Shown here in pieces: positions 34,062 through 42,589 of a stretch of 64,000 nucleotides of DNA. The stretch spans positions 62,001 through 126,000 of the forward strand of contig JANPBU010000007.1 in the NCBI GenBank assembly GCA_031430595.1, written 5' to 3'. The position numbers and the translations under genes are program-made. The notes beneath the pieces were generated by a model, which worked only from the letters and a program-made list of their open reading frames with translations, did no database searches and was not told the origin of the DNA. Origin of the DNA: JANNBN01 sp031430595. GTDB taxonomy: Bacteria; Actinomycetota; Acidimicrobiia; Acidimicrobiales; JANYDT01. The stretch's first letter is position 1. Each line of letters begins with the position of its first letter.

Positions 34062-35027
34062 GTGGAATCACTCGCTGAAGCTGTGAAATCGGGGGAACGG
34101 CGGCCGTTGGCTAAGGCCATCACGCTGGTTGAATCCACCCGGCCCGATGACCGTGCCCAGGCGCTATTACTTGTTGATTCCGTTATTGATGCGACGGGCG
34201 GTTCCATTCGGGTGGGTATCTCGGGCACACCGGGGGTTGGCAAGTCAACGTTTATTGAAGCGCTCGGCCTCATGCTCGTGGAACGTGGTCTGAAAGTAGC
34301 GGTACTTGCTGTTGACCCATCTTCGTCGCGTCACGGTGGTTCCATCCTCGGCGACAAGACCCGCATGCCGGGCCTGGCCGTTCACCCACTGGCGTTTATT
34401 CGCCCATCACCTTCCGGCGGAACACTCGGAGGTGTGGCCCGGCGCACCCGCGAGGCGATGTTGCTCTGCGAAGCGGCTGGCTTTGATGTTGTGCTCGTTG
34501 AAACGGTTGGCGTAGGGCAGTCTGAGATCGCAGTGGCAAACCTCACCGATTGCTTCGTGTTGCTCATGGCACCAGCTGGCGGAGACGAACTGCAGGGCGT
34601 CAAACGCGGCATCATGGAACTTGCCGATGTGCTCGCAGTCAACAAGTCTGATGGCGTTCTCCTTCCCATTGCGACGGCCACCCTGTCTGACTATTCATCT
34701 GCCCTCAAGCTATTGCGGCCACGAACCCCCTTTTGGGTTCCCCAAGCGTTGGCGATTTCAGCCATCACCGGTGCTGGCATCGAGGATCTTTGGAACACCG
34801 TTGAGCATTACCGACTTGCTATGGTCGCAACCGGCGGATGGGCTGCTCGCCGGGCCGATCAGAACTCGACGTGGCTGTGGGATGAACTTCACGAGCGTGT
34901 CATTGCGGCATTCCGGTCTGACCCAAGGGTTGCGGCTGCACTGGCCGAAGCAGAACGTGAAGTTCGCAGTGGTCGCCGCAACCCCGGAACCACAGCCTCC
35001 GACATCATGGCTCAATTCGCAAAATGA
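34062..35027 (+). CDS. meaB: Methylmalonyl-CoA mutase-associated GTPase
   Basis: A 321-residue G3E-family GTPase that protects and reloads methylmalonyl-CoA mutase with its cobalamin cofactor. Walker A is GTPGVGKST near residue 53-61. VDPSSSRHGGSILGDKTRM, IRPSPSGGTLGG and VETVGVGQSE follow, and the N-K-x-D motif is NKSDG. All are strongly conserved in MeaB/ArgK proteins. The start is GTG 34062. It is separated by 15 kb from the mutase gene (16651), so they are not one operon. The gene begins 35 bases after a 47-bp palindrome. Confidence 0.93.
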   Translation: MESLAEAVKSGERRPLAKAITLVESTRPDDRAQALLLVDSVIDATGGSIRVGISGTPGVGKSTFIEALGLMLVERGLKVAVLAVDPSSSRHGGSILGDKTRMPGLAVHPLAFIRPSPSGGTLGGVARRTREAMLLCEAAGFDVVLVETVGVGQSEIAVANLTDCFVLLMAPAGGDELQGVKRGIMELADVLAVNKSDGVLLPIATATLSDYSSALKLLRPRTPFWVPQALAISAITGAGIEDLWNTVEHYRLAMVATGGWAARRADQNSTWLWDELHERVIAAFRSDPRVAAALAEAEREVRSGRRNPGTTASDIMAQFAK

Positions 35028-35072
35028 ACTTACGGGCTTGACCTACTTGTATGCAACTTGTATCATGCAAGT

Positions 35073-35846
35073 ATGACTGCTTGGGATGCCGCTCAATATC
35101 AACAATTTTCCGACGAACGATCTCGACCATTTTTTGATTTAGTCAACCGAATCGAAGCAGACAAACCTCGAACTGTGGTTGACCTCGGATGCGGCCCGGG
35201 CAATCTCACAGCGACTCTCCCCGATCGTTGGCCAGCAGCTGAAATCTTGGGAATTGATAGTGACGACAACATGCTGGCCGCCGCGACAGCACACGCCTCT
35301 GCGCTCGTCAGCTTCGTTAAAGGAGACGCCGCCGTTTGGAAACCGAATGAGCCCGTCGACGTGATCATCAGCAACGCAACTTTGCAGTGGTTGCCTGCAC
35401 ACTTACGATTGCTGGATGGCTTTGTCAACTCACTCACACCGGGTGGTTGGTTGGCATTTCAAGTGCCCGGAAACTTTGAAGACCCACACCATCAAGCAAT
35501 TCGAGAGGTGATGTCAAAACCGAAATGGTTACCGGTTTTTCGAGATGTGCCAGATCGCGTTGCTTCGTCGTACCCGGCACTCACCTATGTCTCGGCCCTC
35601 ACTCACCTCGATTGCAAGGTTGACGCTTGGGAAACAACATATGTACACGTACTTACTGGTGAAAATCCAGTACTCGAATGGGTCAAGGGTACGGCCCTTC
35701 GACCATTTCTCGCGAAACTGACCGATACGCAGCGTCCGGAATTTCTCAATGATTTGGCCCAGTTGCTCACGTCGGCCTACGGGGCAAACGAATTCGGCAC
35801 CCTGCTTCCCTTTCGCCGGGTCTTCGCAGTCGCCCAACGTAAGTGA
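35073..35846 (+). CDS. tam: Trans-aconitate 2-methyltransferase-like SAM-dependent methyltransferase
   Basis: A 257-residue class I methyltransferase. The SAM motif is VVDLGCGPGNLTATL near residue 33-47, followed by GIDSDDNML (acidic loop) and ISNATLQWLP for the post-motif. These, together with GGWLAFQVPGN, match Tam enzymes that methylate trans-aconitate. The ATG at 35073 is chosen because TAWDAAQYQQF is the typical Tam start. It follows meaB by 45 bases on the same strand. Other small acid methyltransferases share the fold, so the substrate is likely rather than certain. Confidence 0.8.
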   Translation: MTAWDAAQYQQFSDERSRPFFDLVNRIEADKPRTVVDLGCGPGNLTATLPDRWPAAEILGIDSDDNMLAAATAHASALVSFVKGDAAVWKPNEPVDVIISNATLQWLPAHLRLLDGFVNSLTPGGWLAFQVPGNFEDPHHQAIREVMSKPKWLPVFRDVPDRVASSYPALTYVSALTHLDCKVDAWETTYVHVLTGENPVLEWVKGTALRPFLAKLTDTQRPEFLNDLAQLLTSAYGANEFGTLLPFRRVFAVAQRK

Positions 35847-35897
35847 CGCACCCCAAGTAACGCACCCCGAGTAACGCGCTGCGAGTAGTGCGCTGGA
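35842..35897. repeat. Degenerate tandem 14-bp repeat, four copies
   Basis: Four consecutive 14-mers begin AGT: AGTGACGCACCCCA, AGTAACGCACCCCG, AGTAACGCGCTGCG and AGTAGTGCGCTGGA. The array starts within the last codons of the methyltransferase and fills most of the gap to the next gene. Confidence 0.8.
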
Positions 35898-35934
35898 AGA
35901 TAGACACCTAGATCGCTACGTTAACGAAGAAGAC

Positions 35935-38370
35935 GTGACAGGCTCTTTAACTATGGCCCGTCAAGCACCCTTACATCTCGGCGAAACCGTCGATCCGGCA
36001 ACCCACTCGCGCAGCGGAACCGTGGTTCGAATTGATCCGGCTTCGCTCACCACCCACGGTGTGATCGTCGGCCAAACAGGATCGGGGAAAACCGGTCTCG
36101 GTATGGCTCTCATCGAAGAGGTGCTGTTATCTGGGGTTCCGGTGATTTTGATTGACCCGAAAGGTGATCTCACCAACCTCGCTCTTCAGTTTCCTTCGCT
36201 GAGCGCAGCAGAATTCGCCCCGTGGACCGAAGACGGAAATGGGGCGGCCGCAGCCGAAACGTGGACAACGGGTTTGGCCGGATGGGGTCTTGGCCCTACC
36301 GATGTTGCTGACTTGAAGAACAGTGCTGAAGTCATTGTGTGGACGCCGGGTTCAACCACGGGGCGACCGCTCAACTTGGTCGGTTCACTTCAGGCCCCTG
36401 CGGGCGTGGCCACTGCCGAGCAACGTTCGGACGAGGTCTCTGGAACCGTGTCGGGTTTACTTGCGCTGCTAAGCATCGAATCCGACCCCCTTTCCGGACC
36501 GGAACATATTCTGTTATCGAACCTTGTTGAGCGAGCGTGGGCTGCCGGAACCAACCTGGGTCTCGATCAACTGGTCGCTCAAATCATTGACCCACCGTTC
36601 CGAAAACTCGGTGTTCTTGAACTCGATACCTTTTATCCGCCGAAGGACCGTACCGCGCTTGCAATGCGCCTCAACGGCTTGCTCGCCTCACCATCTTTTG
36701 CCGCTTGGGGTGCAGGCGAACCGCTCGATATCGCAACGATGTTGCATGATCCGGTCAGCAAACGACCACGAGCGAGCGTTGTCACCATTGCCCACCTCAG
36801 CGACGAAGAACGCCAATTTGCAGTCACAAAGATTCTCAGCGCACTTATCACCTGGATGCGAAGCCAGTCTGGCTCAACGAACCTTCGGGCCTTGGTGTAC
36901 ATCGACGAAGTATTCGGGTATGTTCCGCCAACGGCCAACCCCCCAACAAAAGCCCCGATCCTTACCTTGTTCAAGCAGGCACGAGCTTTCGGGGTTGGCC
37001 TAGTCATCGCCACCCAAAACCCAGTCGACGTTGACTATAAAGTGCTTTCCAATGCCGCAACCTGGATCGTAGGGCGCCTGCAAACCGAACGAGACCGCGA
37101 CCGACTGCTCGACGGCATGAAGAGTGCGTCGGGCTCAACCGACATTGATGCCCTGAGCGCAACCATAAGCTCGCTCGCAAAACGTGAATTCGTTTTACAA
37201 AAGGCAGGCTCAGACAAACCATCGGTGTTCGCCTCGCGATGGGCCATGACATACCTACGGGGGCCGTTAACCGGCGCACAACTCGCCAACCTTCCCGCAG
37301 CGCAGGCCCCAACGAAAAGCACAACACAAACAGCTACTCCGACCCCGTTCTCTGGTTCACAAACGTCGTCAGCGACACCAGCGCCCACTGCGGCGCCAGC
37401 CCCAGCAGCTGCTACCGGCGCGTCACTCAAAGACGATGAGACCACCGTCGCGCCACCATGTGCAGCCGGTGTCGCGGTACGGTTCGCAACCGCTTCCTCA
37501 CCGTGGCTCGCTCAGGCCGGAGGAACCCCGAATGCCACTCGCCACATTGCAGTTGCCGCTGCGCGGCTTGCGTTGTTATTCGACGATGAAAAGGCCGGTC
37601 TTCGCGAATCACAAGAATGGGAAGCAATCGTGACCCCATTATCTATTGGCTTTAACCCCTCGTCAGTGCTCACCGCTGATTACGACGAACGGGACTTCAC
37701 TGCGACGGCCCCGGCTAACGCCATCTTCGTGGTTCCTGCGGTTGATATCAAAACAAAGTCGTTCTGGAGTGACCTAGAAAAGCAGTTAGTCGAACAGGCG
37801 GTTGCATCACGCACGCTGACCATCTCACGAAATGTTGATCTCAAGATTTGGTCTCGTCCGGGGGAAACAGCCGAAGCATTCGCTAATCGGTGTGAACTTG
37901 CTGCCGACGAACTTGCCGACGCCGATACTGCGAAAGTAAGGGCCAGTCTCGACACCAAAATTGACCGGGTCGAATTGGCAATCGCTGATGCTGAGCGTCG
38001 CGCTAAGGAAGCAGAGAAGTCTCACAAAGCTAACCGCACAGAGGAAATCGTTGCGGGGGCCGGTGAATTACTTGGTGCCCTGTTTGGTGGCAGACGAAGT
38101 GCCCGCTCTATTGGACGAGTCGTGAAAGGGGTAAGTGGTAGGCGAAGCGACTCGTCACGAAGCGATGCCAGGGCCGACGCCGCATCCGACAAGGTAGGAC
38201 TCAAGTCAACCGAATTGGCTGAACTCGAGCAACAACTGGCCGATCAGTTGTTCGACATAGATGCAAAGTGGGACGCTGCTGCGAAGAACATCACCACCCA
38301 AGACATTCCGCTCGAGAAGTCAGACGTACGAGTTGTGGAAATCGGCCTCGTATGGATGCCGCAGGCATAG
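35935..38370 (+). CDS. HerA/FtsK-superfamily ATPase with a C-terminal coiled coil
   Basis: An 811-residue ATPase. Walker A is VGQTGSGKT (K52), VILIDPKGDLTNLA follows, and Walker B is LVYIDEVFG near residue 320. The segment IATQNPVDVDYKVLSNAATW near 360 is typical of HerA/VirD4-type DNA translocase-like proteins with a DUF87-like core. An Ala/Thr/Pro-rich linker lies at about 455-500. A C-terminal domain ends in charged helical segments at about 670-790 (ADAERRAKEAEKSHKANRTE, KSTELAELEQQLADQL), likely a coiled coil. No NurA nuclease partner is adjacent. The start is GTG 35935, with an ATG at 35953 as the alternative. DNA pumping is inferred from the family. Confidence 0.8.
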   Translation: MTGSLTMARQAPLHLGETVDPATHSRSGTVVRIDPASLTTHGVIVGQTGSGKTGLGMALIEEVLLSGVPVILIDPKGDLTNLALQFPSLSAAEFAPWTEDGNGAAAAETWTTGLAGWGLGPTDVADLKNSAEVIVWTPGSTTGRPLNLVGSLQAPAGVATAEQRSDEVSGTVSGLLALLSIESDPLSGPEHILLSNLVERAWAAGTNLGLDQLVAQIIDPPFRKLGVLELDTFYPPKDRTALAMRLNGLLASPSFAAWGAGEPLDIATMLHDPVSKRPRASVVTIAHLSDEERQFAVTKILSALITWMRSQSGSTNLRALVYIDEVFGYVPPTANPPTKAPILTLFKQARAFGVGLVIATQNPVDVDYKVLSNAATWIVGRLQTERDRDRLLDGMKSASGSTDIDALSATISSLAKREFVLQKAGSDKPSVFASRWAMTYLRGPLTGAQLANLPAAQAPTKSTTQTATPTPFSGSQTSSATPAPTAAPAPAAATGASLKDDETTVAPPCAAGVAVRFATASSPWLAQAGGTPNATRHIAVAAARLALLFDDEKAGLRESQEWEAIVTPLSIGFNPSSVLTADYDERDFTATAPANAIFVVPAVDIKTKSFWSDLEKQLVEQAVASRTLTISRNVDLKIWSRPGETAEAFANRCELAADELADADTAKVRASLDTKIDRVELAIADAERRAKEAEKSHKANRTEEIVAGAGELLGALFGGRRSARSIGRVVKGVSGRRSDSSRSDARADAASDKVGLKSTELAELEQQLADQLFDIDAKWDAAAKNITTQDIPLEKSDVRVVEIGLVWMPQA

Positions 38371-38374
38371 AGTC

Positions 38375-39205
38375 ATGAACTTCAGTCAGCCTGGGCTCGA
38401 AAACAGCTATACACACATAGTAGTAACTCCCCTACGTGCTGCGCTAGGTGCATGCGTCACGGGGCTCGACATCGAAGCAGTCAACGGTGGGCCCGATGAG
38501 GCAGCCATCGTGGCCGAACTGCTTAAAGCCTGGACCGATCACCTTGTGCTGTTCTTCCCGGAAATCAATCTCACCCCAAAACAACAAGTTTTGCTAGCCG
38601 GGAAGTTTGGCTCGAACCTGGCTGCGACTACCGAAACCGGAGGCGACTATCGCAACGCAGCATCGCTCGCCGATGACGGCTTCAAAGAACTTTTACTCAT
38701 CACTAACGATGCCAAACGCAGCACAAACGTGTGGCACACCGACGTTACCTTCGTTGAAACACCCCCCATAGGTTCACTCTTCTGTATGGAAACACCGGCG
38801 GTTGGAGGTGGCGGAGACACTATGTGGGCCAACCAATACGCATCGTACGATGGCTTTAGTGCCCCGGTTAAGAATATGATCAGTACGCTTACTGCAGTAC
38901 ATGGCCGGCCACCGATAACGGGTACCGCTGAACACCCCGTCGTGAAGGTACATCCTGTTTCAGGCCGATTGCACCTCAACGTAAATCGCGGTTGGACCAA
39001 CTCGATAAGGCGCCTGCCAGCAATCGAGGCAAAGCATGTGTTGGAAATGCTGATCGAGTCATCTGAACGCCCCGAATACCAAGTTCGCTGGCAGTGGTCA
39101 GCCGGTGATGCTGTCTTATGGGACAACCGATGCACCATGCACTATGCCGTCGACGACTACGACCACCAACTCCGCAGGGCCCGTCGAGCCACAATTTACG
39201 CGTAG
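38375..39205 (+). CDS. TauD/TfdA-family Fe(II)/2-oxoglutarate dioxygenase
   Basis: A 276-residue dioxygenase that would hydroxylate a small organic substrate using 2-oxoglutarate and Fe(II). The iron ligands are the H-x-D in VWHTDVTF near residue 120 and the distal histidine in CTMHYAVDDY near 252. The C-terminal arginine cluster RRARRATIYA binds 2-oxoglutarate. The start ATG lies four bases after the HerA-like stop. The frame upstream of it overlaps that gene and is not protein-like. Substrates of the family include taurine, alkyl sulfates and herbicides; no residue here decides between them. Confidence 0.88.
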   Translation: MNFSQPGLENSYTHIVVTPLRAALGACVTGLDIEAVNGGPDEAAIVAELLKAWTDHLVLFFPEINLTPKQQVLLAGKFGSNLAATTETGGDYRNAASLADDGFKELLLITNDAKRSTNVWHTDVTFVETPPIGSLFCMETPAVGGGGDTMWANQYASYDGFSAPVKNMISTLTAVHGRPPITGTAEHPVVKVHPVSGRLHLNVNRGWTNSIRRLPAIEAKHVLEMLIESSERPEYQVRWQWSAGDAVLWDNRCTMHYAVDDYDHQLRRARRATIYA

Positions 39206-39271
39206 CAACACCAAAGGATTGTTGTGCGTGTTTTGTTGTAAACCGCGAAAGACGTGTTGGGCTGAGCCCAC

Positions 39272-39766
39272 CTAGTGAAGACGGCCCGTACCCACGTCGT
39301 ATACAAACGTACCAACCTCGACGCGGCCACCTATCAGCGGGTGATTGTCGATCAGAGCAATATCGTGGGCAAACACTTCCGACTGGTTGGCGATTGTCAA
39401 AGGCTCCCAGTCGTCGACGGCATCGCTACCAGTTGTTTCGCGAACCGAAGCGCGCAGACCATCGTCGTTTGAACGCGTCATCGCACAATCGGTATGGGCC
39501 ACAATCGCCACCCGGGTTACATTGAGGAAATGGACAGCGGCCACCAAAGTTCGAAGCACGTCAAGGGTGACCCGGGCCCCGGCATTGCGCAAAATTTTGG
39601 CATCACCTGGTTTGATCCCCAACATCGCTAGGGGCTCAATTCGTGAATCGATGCAAGTAATCACCGCGAGGCCGCGAGCCGCCGAAGCAGGAATACCTTG
39701 AAGGGTAAAGGTCGCTGCGTACCGTTCGTTCGAGGCCAACAGGTCGTCAAATCTTCCGTCGGTCAT
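39272..39766 (-). CDS. Beta-class carbonic anhydrase
   Basis: A 164-residue zinc enzyme interconverting CO2 and bicarbonate. The zinc ligands and the catalytic pair are in ITCIDSRIEP (C-x-D-S-R near residue 38) and VAHTDCAM (H-x-x-C near 91). RNAGARVT between them is typical of the short beta-class group related to Rv1284. The ATG at 39766 is used because the family starts just before the first helix (RFDDLLASNERYA). It shares its direction with the rhodanese-ThiF gene upstream, with a gap of 29 bases. Confidence 0.9.
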   Translation of the reverse strand: MTDGRFDDLLASNERYAATFTLQGIPASAARGLAVITCIDSRIEPLAMLGIKPGDAKILRNAGARVTLDVLRTLVAAVHFLNVTRVAIVAHTDCAMTRSNDDGLRASVRETTGSDAVDDWEPLTIANQSEVFAHDIALIDNHPLIGGRVEVGTFVYDVGTGRLH

Positions 39767-39795
39767 ATCCTGCAAGTCTAGAAGGTTCCCTGACC

Positions 39796-40980
39796 TCAGC
39801 GGGCGGGAACCGGGGCCTGCACCGGATGTGGCATGCACAACTCGTCATACTCTTCAATAGCGAGAAGCGCCGGATCGATCGAGCAGGCTGGGCAATTTGG
39901 GTCGCGGCGCAGCTTGAATGTGCGGAAACTTTGCTCCATAGCATCGTAAGTGAGCAGACGACCCACGAGAGATTCGCCCAAGCCAAGTAGCAGCTTGATT
40001 GCTTCCATGGCTTGCAACGAACCAATGATGCCGGGAAGCACACCGAGCACGCCAGCTTCGGCACACGACGGTGCCATTTCGGCCGGAGGTGGTTCAGGCA
40101 ACATGCACCGGTAACACGGTCCGTTGTGTGGATGGAACACCGAAACCTGGCCCTCGAACCGAAAGATCGCCCCCATGACAACAGGGATACCCTTTTTTAA
40201 CGAAGCGTCGTTCAGCAAGTAGCGAGTCGGAAAATTGTCGGTACCATCGACAACGAGGTCGTAACCGTCGATGATGTCGAGCACATTGTCTGCACCGAGA
40301 CGAACGTCATACGTCACCACGTTCACGTCGGGGTTGAGAGCGGTAAGTGTCTTTTTCGCTGAGTCAACTTTGCGTTCACCAACACGATCCATGTTGTGCA
40401 AAATCTGGCGCTGAAGGTTTGAGTAGTCGACAACGTCCATGTCGATCACCCCGATAGTTCCGACGCCAGCAGCGGCCAGGTAAAGAGCCGAGGGTGAGCC
40501 AAGGCCACCCGCACCAAGCATCAGTACCTTCGATTCAAGCAACTTGAGCTGACCCTTTTCGCCGACCTCTGGAAGTAGTAGGTGCCGTTGATAACGGTTG
40601 CGCTGCTCGGGTGTTAGCGCGGCCGGAACCTTCCAGGCCCGACCTTCATTTTTCCATTTGCCGAATCCACCAGCCATCGAAAGCACGTTGGTGTAACCAA
40701 GTTCAGCCAACGTCTTCGCGGCGAATGCACTGCGAACACCACCGGCGCAATAAACAACTACCGAAGCATCGTGGTCGGGGATACGGTTTTCGATTTGTGC
40801 TTCCAAATGTCCACGTGGAATATGCACGACGTTCGGCAGGGCACCCTGGTCATATTCATCTGGCTCGCGGACATCGAGCACGACGGTTCCTGGTTTCGCA
40901 ATTTCGACCTCGGCTGCGACGGTATCGATCTCGGTTATCTGCGATTTTGTGTTGGAAAGGAGGTCACGAAACGTTGCCAT
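39796..40980 (-). CDS. moeB: ThiF/MoeB-type sulfur-carrier adenylyltransferase with an N-terminal rhodanese domain
   Basis: A 394-residue fusion that would adenylate, and then pass sulfur to, a ubiquitin-like carrier (MoaD or ThiS family). Residues about 20-115 are a rhodanese domain with the active-site loop YCAGGVRSA (Cys near 78). From about 125 comes the E1-like domain: RYQRHLLLPEVG, the nucleotide loop GAGGLGSP, DxVDYSNLQRQ and VDGTDNFPTRY. Zinc cysteines are CYRC and CPAC near the C-terminus. In MoeZ/MoeBR proteins the rhodanese domain follows the E1 domain; here the order is reversed. The carrier is not in the window. Confidence 0.88.
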   Translation of the reverse strand: MATFRDLLSNTKSQITEIDTVAAEVEIAKPGTVVLDVREPDEYDQGALPNVVHIPRGHLEAQIENRIPDHDASVVVYCAGGVRSAFAAKTLAELGYTNVLSMAGGFGKWKNEGRAWKVPAALTPEQRNRYQRHLLLPEVGEKGQLKLLESKVLMLGAGGLGSPSALYLAAAGVGTIGVIDMDVVDYSNLQRQILHNMDRVGERKVDSAKKTLTALNPDVNVVTYDVRLGADNVLDIIDGYDLVVDGTDNFPTRYLLNDASLKKGIPVVMGAIFRFEGQVSVFHPHNGPCYRCMLPEPPPAEMAPSCAEAGVLGVLPGIIGSLQAMEAIKLLLGLGESLVGRLLTYDAMEQSFRTFKLRRDPNCPACSIDPALLAIEEYDELCMPHPVQAPVPAR

Positions 40981-40998
40981 ACGCTAAAGCCTACTCAA

Positions 40999-41790
40999 CT
41001 AGTCGGGTTTTGAAAACGAGGTTGTAATGGCCGGAAGAATCTCCGCAATTTGACCTCGCAAGACAATGGTTGCGAAGTCATCCATTTCGGTTGGTGACCC
41101 GTTCACGATCACGATTGGCCGACCGTTTTTGTGGGCCATCGACACCATCTTGTTCACCGGACCAACCGCAAGTGTTGAGCCAACTGCAAGCAGCAGATCA
41201 CAATCAGCGGCAGCTTCCATCGCACGTATCAAGTCGCGTTCGACCAGGCTTTGCCCGAAGCTAATCGTTGACGATTTTACGATTCCCCCGCAGTCGGCGC
41301 AGTTCGGATCAATTTCACCGAGACGTACCCGCTCAAGAAAAAGCTGCATCGGCCATTCGCCACCGCACGACCAACACGTTGCCCGACGCATGGTTCCATG
41401 CACTTCAACCACGTTATGTTCGCTGTTTCCAGCCAGTTGGTGGAGGCCGTCAATGTTTTGGGTGACGAGGCAATGCAGGCGACCGGCGCGCTCCAAATCA
41501 ACCAACGCCAAGTGGCCAGCGTTAGGTACGGCATCCCACGCCGGTGAATGCAGCCGGTTTTGCCAGGCGATTGCTCGAACTTCAGGATCGTTGAGGTAGT
41601 ACTTCAGATTCGAGGTTCGTTCGGCCTTCGGGTTGAGTGTCCAGAGACCCTGTGGGCCCCGAAAATCGGGTATGCCCGAGTCAGTCGAGATGCCAGCGCC
41701 AGTGAGTACCGTGATCGCGTTGGCCTGCTGAACGAGCGTCACTGCGTTGGCTAGGGCGTTGGCCAAGGTGACGTTGGTTGCAGCAATCAT
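40999..41790 (-). CDS. cobB: NAD-dependent protein deacylase (sirtuin)
   Basis: A 263-residue Sir2-family deacylase that removes acyl groups from lysines with NAD+. The NAD loop is LTGAGISTDSGIPDFRG near residue 28, followed by TQNIDGLHQLAG, the catalytic histidine in EVHGTM and a zinc finger (CWSC ... CADC). The sequence GSTLAVGPVN and NGSPTEMD follow. The ATG at 41790 is chosen; the frame runs upstream but encodes a non-conserved stretch. It lies 18 bases before the rhodanese-ThiF gene in the same direction. Confidence 0.9.
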   Translation of the reverse strand: MIAATNVTLANALANAVTLVQQANAITVLTGAGISTDSGIPDFRGPQGLWTLNPKAERTSNLKYYLNDPEVRAIAWQNRLHSPAWDAVPNAGHLALVDLERAGRLHCLVTQNIDGLHQLAGNSEHNVVEVHGTMRRATCWSCGGEWPMQLFLERVRLGEIDPNCADCGGIVKSSTISFGQSLVERDLIRAMEAAADCDLLLAVGSTLAVGPVNKMVSMAHKNGRPIVIVNGSPTEMDDFATIVLRGQIAEILPAITTSFSKPD

Positions 41791-41836
41791 CGAATCCAAA
41801 ATACACGGCCAATAGATTTCACTGGACAACATGAAA

Positions 41837-41842
41837 TATAAT
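41837..41842 (+). promoter_or_regulatory. Possible -10 element (TATAAT)
   Basis: An exact TATAAT lies in an AT-rich patch about 100 bases upstream of the 41945 gene, in the 154-bp divergent gap next to the sirtuin gene. No good -35 box is seen at the usual 16-18 base spacing, so the call is tentative. Confidence 0.3.
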
Positions 41843-41944
41843 GAGATACATTTCTTGTGTGGCGGAAACCCAATCACCGCCTGCCCACTTTCCCCGCATT
41901 CCAAACTTTGCTTTCAGCCCTGAATTTCTGAACGGAGCAGCCAA

Positions 41945-42589
41945 ATGACTGCTGTGATCACTTCACTCGAACCTCCAAGAACCCTTCCAGTTGCACCGCA
42001 CACCGCGCTTCAAACGACTCGACACATCCCGGCCGCCCATCGTCCATCGGCATCGGCATCAACAACGACATCAACATCGATGCTCTTCGAACCACTCGTT
42101 GTCGGAGACCTCACGGGCACGACGGTTCGCGTCGTGCCCTGGCGTGACGATGTCACCGAACGCAACGGGCATGATCCGAGGTCACCGTACGTTGAAAGAT
42201 TTTGGCTCAGCATTCTTGGGCCAAGCGCAACGTGGTTGGTTCGATCACTGTCGTGGGGCCTCGATTCGTGTCCCGACGGATTCGGGCTATCACTTACCGA
42301 TATGGCGAAGGCGCTCGGGCTCGGCGACAAACTTGGTCGTCATAGCCCGTTCGTGAAAGCGCTTCATCGCAGTTGCCAGTTCGATCTAACGGCACTCGAC
42401 GACAGCCACCCATCGGGCATGCTGTTACTTCGTACACGACGACAAATTCCTTGGCTGTCGAAGCGAATGACCCTGAGCCTGCCTGATGCTCTGCGCGCAG
42501 AGCATCAGCTATGGGTACAGAGCGCCACCCAAGATCGAATGGCGAAACGCTCAGAGCTTCGCACGGTACAGCGGATTACGGGCGACTAA
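41945..42589 (+). CDS. Uncharacterised actinobacterial protein, 214 residues
   Basis: I do not recognise a named family. Residues 1-45 are rich in Ala, Pro, Ser and Thr and look disordered. The rest is compact and carries PYVERFWLSILGPSATWLVR, then GLSLTDMAKALGLGDKLGRH, which has the spacing of a helix-turn-helix. RCH-like basic stretches LRTRRQIPWLSKRM follow. The C-terminus is helical and charged. A small DNA-binding protein is possible, but no motif is decisive. It overlaps the convergent pepA stop by 14 bases and is divergent from the sirtuin gene. Confidence 0.6.
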   Translation: MTAVITSLEPPRTLPVAPHTALQTTRHIPAAHRPSASASTTTSTSMLFEPLVVGDLTGTTVRVVPWRDDVTERNGHDPRSPYVERFWLSILGPSATWLVRSLSWGLDSCPDGFGLSLTDMAKALGLGDKLGRHSPFVKALHRSCQFDLTALDDSHPSGMLLLRTRRQIPWLSKRMTLSLPDALRAEHQLWVQSATQDRMAKRSELRTVQRITGD

